A stretch of 64,000 nucleotides of DNA from Pasteurellaceae bacterium RH1A. Lineage in GTDB: Bacteria; Pseudomonadota; Gammaproteobacteria; Enterobacterales; Pasteurellaceae. Location of the stretch: assembly GCA_012221805.1 (NCBI GenBank), contig CP015195.1, positions 1,163,771 through 1,227,770 on the forward strand. Direction: 5' to 3'. Positions 34,672 through 43,441 of the stretch are shown here, in pieces. The position numbers were made by a program, and so were the translations under genes. A model generated the notes under the pieces. It did no database searches. It was not told the origin of the DNA and saw only the letters and a list, made by a program, of their open reading frames with translations. Numbering within the stretch: position 1 is the first letter of the stretch; each line of letters begins with the position of its first letter.

Positions 34672-34693
34672 AAAACGCCCGCTGTGGCGTTTT
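34672..34693 (+). terminator. Terminator after gp31
   Basis: AAAACGCC and GGCGTTTT with a 6-base loop. Phased TTTAAA or CTTAAA motifs follow at 34729, 34739, 34749 and 34760. Confidence 0.75.
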
Positions 34694-34837
34694 ATCTTCT
34701 AAGCCTAGTATTTTATCGAGCCGAAAAATTTAAACGCACTTAAACGCATTTAAACGGCTCTTAAACGATGTTCTAGTTTTAGATTAAGCCCATTTCGGCC
34801 AGCCTTGCAAATTTTCCCCTTTTTTGAGCCGCTTGTT

Positions 34838-34884
34838 TTCTTTAAACCAGTTTAAAAGTCAAAAACCTGCCCAAGGGTTATTCT
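34838..34884 (+). promoter_or_regulatory. Late promoter 2 (head genes)
   Basis: Element TTCTTTAAACCAGTTTAAAA (34838-34857) and TATTCT at 34879-34884, 41 bp after the element start. Corresponds in position to the Mu PI promoter before the protease gene. A weaker interrupted hairpin from GGG (34875) to CCC (34904) includes AGGAGAA. Confidence 0.75.
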
Positions 34885-34906
34885 TGCCTCATTCAAGGAG
34901 AAGCCC

Positions 34907-35869
34907 ATGAACCTTATCGAAATTTTTAAAGCAGGCAAACGGCCTGATGCCAATGGCCTAGAGGTCAATATTACCCCGGCCATGTTGCAAGAGGCGGTTG
35001 CCGCTTATAGCCCTCAATACCACGAGGCCCCGCTGGTGGTCGGCCACCCTAAATCTAATCTGCCGGCCTATGGCTGGGTCAAGAACCTGATTTTGGACGG
35101 TGATCTACTCAAGGCCGAACCCCAGCAAATCGACCCTGCTTTTGCAGAAATGGTGGCCAGCGGCCGCTTTAAGAAGATTTCCGCCTCCTTCTATCTGCCT
35201 GACAGCCCTAATAACCCTAAAAAGGGCGTGCTCTACTTGAGACACGTGGGCTTTTTAGGGGCTATGCCGCCAGCCGTCAAAGGCCTAAAAGACCCGGTCT
35301 TTAACGAGGCAGACCAAGAAGGCATTGTGAAATTTGAGGAACCCTTTTATCAACCCACCCCAGAGGACAATCCCATGGATAAAGACAAAATTGCCGAACT
35401 AGAAGCCAAACTGGCTGAAGCGGAAAAAGCCAAGACGGAGGCGGAACAAGCCAAAGTAAGTGCTGAAAATGAAGCGGCTCAACTGAAAGCTGAAAAACAG
35501 GCCGCAGAAGAAGCCAAGGCAGAGGCAGAAAATACCTCTTTTGCCGAGAGCCTTATTCAAGGTGGCAAACTCTTGCCCAAAGACCGTGAGGCGGTATTGA
35601 GCCTGCTTAATGCCAAACCAGGCACGGCTGACTTTTCCGAAAGCAACTTTAAAGCCGATTTAAAGGCCTTTTTAAACAGCCTGCCTAAGCACTATGACTT
35701 TACCGAGCCTGTGGCCACCAAAGACAAGGTGGCTGAAGGGCAAGACCAAACCATCGCTTATGCTGAAGGCACCAATCCTGCAAGTATCGAGGCCGACCAG
35801 AAAATCCGTGCCTATATGCAAGAACACAAGGTGAGCTACACCGCTGCCTTTAACGCCATTTACCAATAG
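34907..35869 (+). CDS. Head protease / scaffold (Mu gp32/I)
   Basis: 320 residues. The N-terminal part (about 1-150) is the maturation protease with VVGHPKSNLPAYGWVK and FKKISASFYLP. The C-terminal part is a long coiled coil (155-210, AELEAKLAEAEKAKTEAEQA) that acts as scaffold. An internal ATG at 35374 (MDKDKIAELE) could start a separate scaffold protein, as for Mu gpZ. Start supported by AAGGAGAAGCCC. Confidence 0.9.
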   Translation: MNLIEIFKAGKRPDANGLEVNITPAMLQEAVAAYSPQYHEAPLVVGHPKSNLPAYGWVKNLILDGDLLKAEPQQIDPAFAEMVASGRFKKISASFYLPDSPNNPKKGVLYLRHVGFLGAMPPAVKGLKDPVFNEADQEGIVKFEEPFYQPTPEDNPMDKDKIAELEAKLAEAEKAKTEAEQAKVSAENEAAQLKAEKQAAEEAKAEAENTSFAESLIQGGKLLPKDREAVLSLLNAKPGTADFSESNFKADLKAFLNSLPKHYDFTEPVATKDKVAEGQDQTIAYAEGTNPASIEADQKIRAYMQEHKVSYTAAFNAIYQ

Positions 35870-35882
35870 AAGAGGAAACCGT

Positions 35883-36821
35883 ATGACAACCGCATCTCAA
35901 GAACGCCTAGCCAAGCTGCGTATCCAAGACCCTGTTTTAACCGAGCTGGCTCAGGGTTATGACAACAATGAATTAGTGGGTGAAACCCTAATGCCTGTGG
36001 TAGAAATGACTAAGATGGAGGGCAAAATCCCGAAATTTGGTCGCCTAGCCTTCCGCCTAACCACCACAGCCCGTGCCTTACGCACTGCGTCTAACCGTCT
36101 TACACCTGATGATGTGGGATCAATCGATGTGAACTTAGAAGAACACGACATCGAATACCCAATTGACTACTTGGAAGATCCTGAAGCCAGCTTCCCGCTC
36201 AAACAGCATGCCCAACGTACCACGCAAGACATTATTGCCTTGGGCCGTGAAAAGGAAATTGCTGATTTGGCCTTAAATGAGGCTAGCTATGACAGCAGCA
36301 ATAAAATCACTCTCAGTGGTACATCTCAATTTACCGACAGCAAGAATTCTGACCCTTTTGCAATCATTGAAGCAGGGAAAACAGCCGTCAAGCGTTCTAT
36401 CGGCCACGCCGTCAATGTCTGTGTTATTTCAGGCGATGTATGGTCGGTGATTAAAGCCCACCCTTTAGTCATTGAAAAAATCAAGTATTCCCAAAAGGCT
36501 ATTGTGACTCCTGAGCTTTTTGCCGAACTGATTGATGTGAAGACCGTTAAAATTGGTGAAGCAGTTTATGAAGACCAGGGGGCGCTGAAAGACATTTGGT
36601 CAGGGGCGATTGTTTTAGCTTATGTACCAGAAAAGGCCAAAGACCAGAAACATAACCTCTACAAACCGTCCTTTGGCTACACGCCTCGCCGTAAGAGCGG
36701 CCTCTTTGTGGATACCTATGTAGAAAGTGGAGGCAAGATTGAATTAGTCCGTACCACCGACATTTACAAGCCCCATCTTTTAGGTGCTTCCGCAGGCTAC
36801 TTGGTTAAGGGCTGTATTTAA
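35883..36821 (+). CDS. Major capsid protein (Mu gp34/T)
   Basis: 312 residues, the shell-forming head protein of Mu-like phages. It follows the protease/scaffold gene by 13 bp with AGAGGAAACCGT. Typical features are the N-terminal acidic region and the ARALRTASNRL and EHDIEYPIDYLEDPEA segments. No cleavage site is obvious. Confidence 0.9.
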   Translation: MTTASQERLAKLRIQDPVLTELAQGYDNNELVGETLMPVVEMTKMEGKIPKFGRLAFRLTTTARALRTASNRLTPDDVGSIDVNLEEHDIEYPIDYLEDPEASFPLKQHAQRTTQDIIALGREKEIADLALNEASYDSSNKITLSGTSQFTDSKNSDPFAIIEAGKTAVKRSIGHAVNVCVISGDVWSVIKAHPLVIEKIKYSQKAIVTPELFAELIDVKTVKIGEAVYEDQGALKDIWSGAIVLAYVPEKAKDQKHNLYKPSFGYTPRRKSGLFVDTYVESGGKIELVRTTDIYKPHLLGASAGYLVKGCI

Positions 36822-36844
36822 CCCTCTCTCCTGCCTAAAATCCC

Positions 36845-36880
36845 CTCCCTCGCCTGCGGGGAGGGCTAGGGTGGGGGGAG
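36845..36880. repeat. GC-rich hairpin repeat (copy 2)
   Basis: CCCCTCC...GGAGGG hairpin between the capsid gene and the next gene. The 23 bases at 36858-36880 are the exact inverse of 23554-23576. Confidence 0.8.
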
Positions 36881-36910
36881 AAAATTCAAACATCAACAAG
36901 AGGAAAAACC

Positions 36911-37195
36911 ATGAGCAAGATCATCGCCACCGTCAAAAACTGCCCTCTTTTGCATAACGGCAAGCGTTATGAAATTGGCAGCCAAATTGAGCTGACCGAA
37001 GCTGAGGCAGCCGAACTGGCTATTTACCTTGAGCAGGTACAAACCCTGGACATCAATCCACCTGCTTCGCCTGAAGAGGCTCAAGCACCTGAAGAGGCTC
37101 AAGCACTTGAGGAGGCTCAAACACCTGAGGAGCCTAAAGCCCCAAAGGCCGAGCCAATAAGGCCAAAGAGGCTGCCTAATGTATATCACGATTAA
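36911..37195 (+). CDS. Mu gp35-like protein with tandem repeats
   Basis: 94 residues. The N-terminal half (ATVKNCPLLHNGKRYEIGSQ) resembles the Mu gp35 position protein. The C-terminal half contains four 18-bp units (37070-37141) coding for PEEAQA-like hexapeptides and then a lysine/proline tail. Unit number could vary by slippage without frameshift. Overlaps the next gene by 17 bp. Confidence 0.75.
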   Translation: MSKIIATVKNCPLLHNGKRYEIGSQIELTEAEAAELAIYLEQVQTLDINPPASPEEAQAPEEAQALEEAQTPEEPKAPKAEPIRPKRLPNVYHD

Positions 37196-37616
37196 CGAGC
37201 TGCTAATGGCCTTTAGCCGCAAGATTATGGTGCAACTCAGCAATGACGACCCGACCGCTCAAGAGCCTGATCTAGGGGTACTGGAAACCGCCCTTAAGGT
37301 GGCCAATGAGCGGATAGACGCAGCCCTGCGTTCCCGCTATGCCTTGCCGCTTAAAGACGTACCCACGCTCCTTAATCAACATGCCCTGACCTTGGCCCGC
37401 TACTGGCTCTACAGTCGCCGGCCTGAAACCAAAATGCCGGACACCGTGAAAGATACCTACAGCCAGGCCATCAAGGAGTTAGAGCAAATCGCCCAGGGCA
37501 AGTTGCACCTAGGTGTGGCCCTGCTCACAGAGGAGGGTGCAAAGGGTGACTTGCTCACAGACCAGAGCGAATTTGCGGTCAGGGCTGGCAAGCGACTTAA
37601 CACCGAGGGTTACTGA
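37179..37616 (+). CDS. Mu gp36-like protein (DUF1320)
   Basis: 145 residues, DUF1320 family, a head-completion or adaptor protein in Mu. Segments ANERIDAALRSRYALPLKDV and NQHALTLARYWLYSRRPE are characteristic. It begins inside the gp35 gene; AAGAGGCTGCCTA provides a ribosome site. Confidence 0.88.
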   Translation: MYITINELLMAFSRKIMVQLSNDDPTAQEPDLGVLETALKVANERIDAALRSRYALPLKDVPTLLNQHALTLARYWLYSRRPETKMPDTVKDTYSQAIKELEQIAQGKLHLGVALLTEEGAKGDLLTDQSEFAVRAGKRLNTEGY

Positions 37617-38128
37617 TGTCTGCCACCCAACCCATTTTAAGCGCCCTAGAACAGCACTTAAAAGCCGCCTTGCCTGAGTGGGAGGTGGAGCTCTTCCCCA
37701 ATGACCCTGCGACCTATCATTTGTCGCACATCAACGGAGCAGTGCTGATTAGCTACCTGGCCAGCAAGTTTGATAAGCCCCGGCCAACAGCCAGGGTGAC
37801 CCAAACCCGCCACCTGCAACTGGCCCTGACGGTCATCACTCGTGACCTGCATAGTGATGAAGGGGCCTTGGCTTTGCTTGACCAGCTCCGCCTGCTGGTG
37901 GTCGGCTTTAGGCCTCCTGATTGCGGGGAGTGCTATTTAGTCGATGAGTTTTTTGACGGCAAGAGCGAGGAAAGCGGGGTCTGGCAGTATCAGTTGATTT
38001 TGCAGACTGAGACCATCCAAGTCCAGCAGCTACAAGCGGTTGAAAACCAGCCAAAATTTGCAAATTTAATTGCAAGAACCTCTTACCAGCCCTTAAACCC
38101 AGGGCTTAAACCTAAACAAGGAGCATAA
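37616..38128 (+). CDS. Mu gp37-like protein
   Basis: 170 residues, head-tail connector or tail terminator of the gp37 family. It overlaps the gp36 stop codon (TGATG). A short stretch near the C-terminus contains an uptake-signal core (ACAAGCGGT, 38032). It is the last gene of clearly Mu-type; the following genes are P2-type. Confidence 0.82.
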   Translation: MSATQPILSALEQHLKAALPEWEVELFPNDPATYHLSHINGAVLISYLASKFDKPRPTARVTQTRHLQLALTVITRDLHSDEGALALLDQLRLLVVGFRPPDCGECYLVDEFFDGKSEESGVWQYQLILQTETIQVQQLQAVENQPKFANLIARTSYQPLNPGLKPKQGA

Positions 38129-38129
38129 T

Positions 38130-39527
38130 ATGACAGCAGCCTTTCACCACGGCTCTGAAACCCTGCGTATCAACGGGGGCAGTGTACCCATTACCCAAAC
38201 CGATGGCGCCATTATTGGCTTAATTGGTACAGCCCCGACTGGGCCAGTCAATACCCTAACCCTCTGCCAAACCAGCAAGCACTTTGCCCAGTTTGGTCAG
38301 GTCTTGGATAAGGGTTACACTATTTGCGATGCACTTAACATCATCAACCGTTACCAGGCCGGCACGGTCTATGTGGTCAATGTGTTAGATCCCGCCCGCC
38401 ACCGTACCACCATTACCGGCGAAACCCTGGTGCAGGATAAGGATAACCTCACCGCCCAAACCGCCCACGCAGGCCTGATTTCCCTTAGCCTACAATCAGG
38501 CTCCAGCGACTTAAGCGAGGGGCGGGATTACAGTGTTGATCTGCTCACGGGTCAAATTCGTTTTACCGAGCTTAAGGCCGATTTAAGTGCCACCTACACC
38601 TATGCCGACCCAGCTAAGGTAACGGATGAGGATATTCGGGGCGCACTTAATACCAACACAGGCCAGCGGACAGGCTTTGAGCTCATGCGTATGGGCTTTA
38701 ATGAGTTTGGGGCAGACGCCAAAATCCTGATCTGCCCTGAATTTGACAAAAGTGCTGGCATGATGGCCTCTTTGGCCACCCTTGCCGACCAGCTTAACGC
38801 CATTGCCTATGTGAATGCCCCTAAAGCTACCACCCTGGCCCAAGCCTTGGCAGGGCGTAGCTCTACAGGGACGATTAACTTCTACACCAGCTCCGACCGC
38901 CTTCAGCTCTTCTTCCCACATGTGGTGGGTGAACGTGGTGGGCTGGAAAGCCTGGCTACCCATGCTGCTGGCCTGCGGATGAAAACCGATGTGGAGCAGG
39001 GCTACTGGTTCTCGATTTCCAACCGTGAACTCAAGGGTGTGCAGGGTGTGGAAGTCAAATTGACGGCCCGAGTCAATGATGTCCAAAGCGAAACCAACCA
39101 GCTCAATAGCCGAGGCATTACCACGGTTTTCAACAGCTACGGTACGGGCTATCGCTTATGGGGTAACCGCCTAGCCTGCTATCCAACCGTGACCCATATC
39201 AGTAACTTTGAGGTGGTGCAACGCACGGCGGACTTAATTGATGAGTCTATCGCCCAGGCTGAATTGCAGTATATCGACCGCCCGATTGATGATGCTCTCT
39301 TGGACAGCCTCTTAGGCACGGTTGAAACCTATATGGGTACGCTTAAGTCCATTGTGGGCTATACCGTCAGCCTTGACCCTGATGCGGATTTGGTTGATGC
39401 CTTTAGCCAGGGCAAGGTGCCAATTCAGTATGAGTTCACGCCGAAAATCCCAGCGGAACGTATCACCAATACATCAGTGGTGACCCGTAAATACCTGGTC
39501 AATCTAACCAACCGAGGAGGTAACTAA
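38130..39527 (+). CDS. Contractile tail sheath protein (P2 FI-like)
   Basis: 465 residues that form the contractile sheath. Starts after AAGGAGCATAAT. The segments SVPITQTDGAIIGLIGTAPTG near the N-terminus and WFSISNRELKGVQGVE/RRLIDYIED-like C-terminal domain (NTSVVTRKYLVNLT) are typical. Closer to P2 FI than to Mu L by eye and by the genes that follow. Confidence 0.9.
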   Translation: MTAAFHHGSETLRINGGSVPITQTDGAIIGLIGTAPTGPVNTLTLCQTSKHFAQFGQVLDKGYTICDALNIINRYQAGTVYVVNVLDPARHRTTITGETLVQDKDNLTAQTAHAGLISLSLQSGSSDLSEGRDYSVDLLTGQIRFTELKADLSATYTYADPAKVTDEDIRGALNTNTGQRTGFELMRMGFNEFGADAKILICPEFDKSAGMMASLATLADQLNAIAYVNAPKATTLAQALAGRSSTGTINFYTSSDRLQLFFPHVVGERGGLESLATHAAGLRMKTDVEQGYWFSISNRELKGVQGVEVKLTARVNDVQSETNQLNSRGITTVFNSYGTGYRLWGNRLACYPTVTHISNFEVVQRTADLIDESIAQAELQYIDRPIDDALLDSLLGTVETYMGTLKSIVGYTVSLDPDADLVDAFSQGKVPIQYEFTPKIPAERITNTSVVTRKYLVNLTNRGGN

Positions 39528-40048
39528 TGAGCGGCATGGTCATTAACCAAATTGACAACGCCAATGTCTATATCAATGGCAACAGCTTCTTGGGCAAGGC
39601 CAAGTCGGTCAAGCTGCCTGAATTTGATGTAGAGATGGTCGAGCATAAAAACCTAGGTCTGGTCGGTACCATTAAGTTGCCTACAGGCGTAAATGCCCTG
39701 GAGGGAGAAATTGTTTGGGATGGTTTCTATCCTGAAGTGGCTGCGCTTGCCAATAACCCTTACAAGGCTGCCCAGCTGATGGTGCGGGCTGATGTCAGTG
39801 TTTACAACGCCGCAGGCCGGGCGGCAGAAGTGCCTTTGGTCATGTTGCTTAACTGCAACTTCAACAAGGTGCCTTTGGGTGAATACAAGCCCAAGGAGGC
39901 GGCTGAGTTCTCCATGACCTATCAAGCCACCATGATTAAGCAGTCCATTGATGGCAAAGAGGTGCTCTATTTTGATGCCTTTACCAACAAATGGCGGGTG
40001 GCAGGCCAAGATGTTTTGGAAACCTACCGTAAAAATGTAGGGCAATAG
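39527..40048 (+). CDS. Tail tube protein (P2 FII-like)
   Basis: 173 residues, the length of P2 FII (172). NANVYINGNSFLGKAKSVKL at the start and SMTYQATMIKQSIDGKEVLY with a terminal ETYRKNVG follow the FII pattern. Overlaps the sheath gene stop (TAATG). Confidence 0.9.
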   Translation: MSGMVINQIDNANVYINGNSFLGKAKSVKLPEFDVEMVEHKNLGLVGTIKLPTGVNALEGEIVWDGFYPEVAALANNPYKAAQLMVRADVSVYNAAGRAAEVPLVMLLNCNFNKVPLGEYKPKEAAEFSMTYQATMIKQSIDGKEVLYFDAFTNKWRVAGQDVLETYRKNVGQ

Positions 40049-40050
40049 CA

Positions 40051-40097
40051 TTCTTAAAACCAGTTTAAAAGCGGTTTAAAGCCCCTTTAAGTAAACT
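40051..40097 (+). promoter_or_regulatory. Late promoter 3 (tail chaperone/tape measure)
   Basis: Element TTCTTAAAACCAGTTTAAAA (40051-40070) and TAAACT at 40092-40097, 41 bp after the element start. Two more TTTAAA/TTTAAG motifs at 40075 and 40086 continue the 11-bp phase. An 11-bp inverted repeat AAACTCCTCTG (40093-40103) / CAGAGGAGTTT (40124-40134) overlaps the -10 and hides the next ribosome site. Confidence 0.75.
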
Positions 40098-40139
40098 CCT
40101 CTGTGATGATTAACCACAACTTGCAGAGGAGTTTTTATT

Positions 40140-40424
40140 ATGTCAAAACCTGTAGAACCAACATCAAACTTAATTAACCTATCCAGCCCACTAAATCTGG
40201 CCGATGGTACAAGCCTAGATGCCTTAAAGGTGCGAGAGCCAACAGTGAAGGATTTTCGTGTTTCTTCTCAACAAAGCCACAATCAGGAAGAGCGTGAGGT
40301 AATTGTGGTTGCCCGTTGTTGCGGACTGACCATTGAAGACTTAGATAGCTTGAAATGGAAGGACTACAAGAAGGTGCAACGATTTCTTTTCGGGGAAGAT
40401 GATAGCGAAGGACACGCTGAATAA
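40140..40424 (+). CDS. Tail assembly chaperone E (gp41 family)
   Basis: 94 residues, Pfam phage tail assembly chaperone family (E, 41 or 14). It binds the tape measure protein during tail assembly. The core REPTVKDFRV and VVARCCGLTIEDLDSLKWKDY is typical. The ribosome site GAGGAG is in the right arm of the hairpin described for late promoter 3. Its 3' end overlaps the E' frame, which should be reached by frameshifting. Confidence 0.88.
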   Translation: MSKPVEPTSNLINLSSPLNLADGTSLDALKVREPTVKDFRVSSQQSHNQEEREVIVVARCCGLTIEDLDSLKWKDYKKVQRFLFGEDDSEGHAE

Positions 40425-40554
40425 TATCTTGGCGGATTTGGTCTGGTGGTTTGGATTTTCTTTGGAAGATTTAGACGGACTGACCTTACAAGATATTGAC
40501 GGCTGGCTTATTCAGGCCAACCGTCAGCAAAAGGCGGGTTATGCACGCTTGTAG
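40354..40554 (+). CDS. Tail chaperone extension E' (P2 GpE-like), probable frameshift product
   Basis: Frame open from 40354 to the TAG at 40554, in the +1 (equivalently -2) frame relative to E. It encodes TLNNILADLVWWFGFSLEDL then DGLTLQDIDGWLIQANRQQK, the GpE/E' signature. An ATG at 40399 would give 51 residues, but the purine-rich site is only two bases away, so initiation there is doubtful. By analogy to P2 and Mu, an E-E' fusion is expected. A run TTTCTTTTCGGGG (40383-40395) lies in the overlap. Confidence 0.75.
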   Translation, partial: NGRTTRRCNDFFSGKMIAKDTLNNILADLVWWFGFSLEDLDGLTLQDIDGWLIQANRQQKAGYARL

Positions 40555-40823
40555 TGCTTGCGGAGGGTCATAAGGCCTTCCGTAATAGCACCTAGAATAA
40601 AACCTACTGCGGTCAGGATATAGGAAAGCCCCATGCCTAAGAGGCCCCACACTAAGATGGTAAAAAGCGTGGCTGCTGCAAGGCCTAAGATAAAGCCAAA
40701 CGTTCCCATATCGGAATGTAGGTAGGTAAGCGCAGGAACATATAGGGACACGATAATCCATGCCGTAAAGCCAACCATGCCTACTGCCCAAATAGCTTTG
40801 GTAATGTCTTGAGTTGTTTTCAT
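40539..40823 (-). CDS. Small multi-pass membrane protein on the opposite strand
   Basis: 94 residues with about three hydrophobic segments (AIWAVGMVGFTAWIIVSLYV, FGFILGLAAATLFTILVWGL, GMGLSYILTAVGFILGAI) and a basic C-terminus. The ATG at 40823 follows GGGAGGGTAAAT, a strong ribosome site; the frame is open 63 bases further upstream. It is the only minus-strand gene in the structural region, set between E' and the tape measure gene and overlapping both slightly (gene or leader). This suggests its own promoter and expression in the lysogen. A superinfection-exclusion or envelope-modifying role is possible, but no family was recognised. Confidence 0.7.
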   Translation of the reverse strand: MKTTQDITKAIWAVGMVGFTAWIIVSLYVPALTYLHSDMGTFGFILGLAAATLFTILVWGLLGMGLSYILTAVGFILGAITEGLMTLRKHYKRA

Positions 40824-40867
40824 ATTTACCCTCCCAATTTCCCGTTTTTTACCACAGGATATTTTAA

Positions 40868-43441
40868 ATGGCAAGTGAATTAACAATAGGGCTGGTCATT
40901 GGCGCCAGTCTACGTGGATTTGGTGCTGCTTTTGGGCAAGCCACTAAAGCTGTTTCCCAGCTTAATACCCGTATTTCGATTGCCCAACGCCAACAAGAAA
41001 GACTGGGGCGTTCCCTTAGTCGTGCCCTCTCTGATCCTAATCGTAATGTAGGCCAACTTAGCCGCCGCTATCAACAGTTAGGCGAGGCTATTCGCCGGGC
41101 CGAGCAAAGCCAACGCCGTTTAAATCAAGCAATCACCTCTCAACAAACCCATACCGAAAAACGCCGTGCCCTACAGGGTCAAATGTTTGAAACGGGTATG
41201 CACGCCATGGCCTTTAGTCGCCCTTTGATTTCATCGGTCAAAACCTTTATGGATCAGGAAGAGGCCGCCAATAACCTCAAAATTGCCATGATGAGGGCAG
41301 ATGGTTCTATCGGGGCCTTTGAGGAAATCGGCAAAATTGCCAGCCAGCTAGGCACGGACTTACCTGGCACCCAAAAGGACTTTTATAACCTAGCCCTTGC
41401 CCTGAAAAAGCAAGGGGTGTCAGATGACATCATCAAAAGAGGTGGCCTAGAAACCGCTGCCAAGCTGAATGTTTTACTGGATATGGATCAGTTTGAAGGG
41501 GGTGAGTTCCTGGCCAAATTTATGGAATCTCACGGCCTCAAAGAAAACGAGTTAGAAAAATCAGCAGACTACTTGCAACGAGCCATGTATGCCGCTGGCC
41601 TTAACAAGGCTCAAATGTATGAGTCCATGAAATATTACGCCCCTAAACTCAACTCCTTGGGCTTAACAGGGGCAGAAAATACCGAGCAAATCTTGGCCAT
41701 TGAGGGTATGGCAGGCATGCGGGGGCTGGAAGGCTCTACCTTCGGTACAGGCCTCAATATGATGCTGACCCGCATGAATAAGGGGCCTGAAATGTTGCGA
41801 CAAGCTAAAAAAGGCATGAAGGCAGAAGCGAGGGATATGCTTGACTCTGTTGGGGTTGAATTTAACTTTTGGGACAAGAAGGGCAAATTTAAGGGCATAG
41901 AAGGTATGCTCACAGAAATGGAGAAATTCGAGAAAATCCGGGCTAAATATGGCGATAAGGGGGTGGACTTAGTCGCTAATGAAATGTTTGGTATTGAAGG
42001 TGGCCGCCTTGCCGATATTCTTGCTCAAAAGGGGAAAAAGGGCTTGGAGGAAATGCTGACCAAAATGCGTGAGCAGGCCAGCCTCCAAGAGCGAATTGCC
42101 CAGAAAACTAAAACGCTAGGGGCTGCGCTTGAAGCCCTAGGGGGTGTTTGGGAGTCTGCGGTAGGGACTTTTGGTTCTGCCTTTGCAGATGACATCAAGG
42201 CCTTTGCCAAGGAAGCCCAAGGTTTTATTGAAAATGTGATGACCCCTTGGATTGAGAAAAATAAGGGGCTGATTAAAACCGTTGTTTCTGTGGTAGGTGG
42301 TTTCTTAGCCGCTAAAATCGGTATTTTGGGGGCAACTTATGCCGTTAATCTTTTCCTCAGTCCTTTTAAGGCGGTGGCGGTGGTTGGCTCAAAGGTTAAT
42401 GCTGCCTTTAATATGCTCCGCCTTGCCCGCTTTGGTGGAGCGGCACGCAGTGTTGGTTTATTCGGAACCGCCTTAAAAGGCCTTGGTTCTGCTTTTGGCC
42501 TTGCAAAAACCGCCCTTGTTGGACTTGGCCGTGCTCTCCTGATGAACCCTATCGGCCTTGCGATAACAGGTATTGCACTAGGCGCTTATTACATCTGGGA
42601 CAACTGGGCAACACTTGGCCCCATGTTTGCAAATTTATGGGCAAATGTGACCGCTTACTTCAATGTTTTTTGGTCTTGGGTACAAGGAGCTTGGGCAGGG
42701 GTTTCGAACTGGGTTACGACTGCATGGGCAGGAGTTTCAACCTACTTCGGTGAACTATGGGCAAGCATTGGCAATTTCTTTGATTCAGGCATTAGCAATA
42801 TTTCTGCCAGCATTCTCAACTGGTCGCCTTTAGGCCTGTTTTTCCAAATTATGCAGCCTGTGATGAGCTGGTTTGGGTTAGATTTACCTACCAGCTTTAG
42901 CGAATTTGGCTCAAATTTGATTAACAGCTTGGTCGAGGGCATTAAGGCTGCATGGGAAACGGTTAAGGGCTTTGTATCAGGCATTGGTGATAGCATTAAA
43001 AATGCCTTTAGCTTTAATGATACTCAAAGCCATGCTGCCCAAATCAGTCAAACAGCCAATATGGCTGCTATGTCAGGCTTTTCCAATGGTGGTTTTACAG
43101 GCCAAGGGGGAAAATACGAGCCTGCGGGCATTGTGCATAAGGGTGAGTATGTGATGACAAAAGAAACCACCTCTCGTCTTGGAGTTAATGCCTTAAACAG
43201 CCTTAACTATGGTGGTGGCGATAGCCTGTTTGCAGATTATCAGCCTCTTAACCGCCAGCCCTCTCCACAAAGCCAAGCCACGGGCGGCATTGTGGTGCAT
43301 TTTAGCCCCAATATCAGCCTAAACAGCAATGCCGGCCAAAGCGTGCGAGAGCAACTACAAGAAGCCCTCAAAATGGGCGCCTATGAATTTGAACAACTCT
43401 TTAACCGCATGATGGACGAGCGACAACGGAGGGCTTACTAA
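40868..43441 (+). CDS. Tail tape measure protein (P2 T-like)
   Basis: 857 residues. An N-terminal coiled-coil region (QLNTRISIAQRQQERLGRSL) precedes a conserved TP901-like core. Membrane-like segments follow around residues 470-600 (VVSVVGGFLAAKIGILGATY, GLAITGIALGAYYIWDN), with a C-terminal basic tail. It sets tail length and is ejected with the DNA. The predicted length corresponds to a tail of roughly the P2 size class. The ribosome site is ACAGGATATTTTAA. Confidence 0.92.
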   Translation: MASELTIGLVIGASLRGFGAAFGQATKAVSQLNTRISIAQRQQERLGRSLSRALSDPNRNVGQLSRRYQQLGEAIRRAEQSQRRLNQAITSQQTHTEKRRALQGQMFETGMHAMAFSRPLISSVKTFMDQEEAANNLKIAMMRADGSIGAFEEIGKIASQLGTDLPGTQKDFYNLALALKKQGVSDDIIKRGGLETAAKLNVLLDMDQFEGGEFLAKFMESHGLKENELEKSADYLQRAMYAAGLNKAQMYESMKYYAPKLNSLGLTGAENTEQILAIEGMAGMRGLEGSTFGTGLNMMLTRMNKGPEMLRQAKKGMKAEARDMLDSVGVEFNFWDKKGKFKGIEGMLTEMEKFEKIRAKYGDKGVDLVANEMFGIEGGRLADILAQKGKKGLEEMLTKMREQASLQERIAQKTKTLGAALEALGGVWESAVGTFGSAFADDIKAFAKEAQGFIENVMTPWIEKNKGLIKTVVSVVGGFLAAKIGILGATYAVNLFLSPFKAVAVVGSKVNAAFNMLRLARFGGAARSVGLFGTALKGLGSAFGLAKTALVGLGRALLMNPIGLAITGIALGAYYIWDNWATLGPMFANLWANVTAYFNVFWSWVQGAWAGVSNWVTTAWAGVSTYFGELWASIGNFFDSGISNISASILNWSPLGLFFQIMQPVMSWFGLDLPTSFSEFGSNLINSLVEGIKAAWETVKGFVSGIGDSIKNAFSFNDTQSHAAQISQTANMAAMSGFSNGGFTGQGGKYEPAGIVHKGEYVMTKETTSRLGVNALNSLNYGGGDSLFADYQPLNRQPSPQSQATGGIVVHFSPNISLNSNAGQSVREQLQEALKMGAYEFEQLFNRMMDERQRRAY

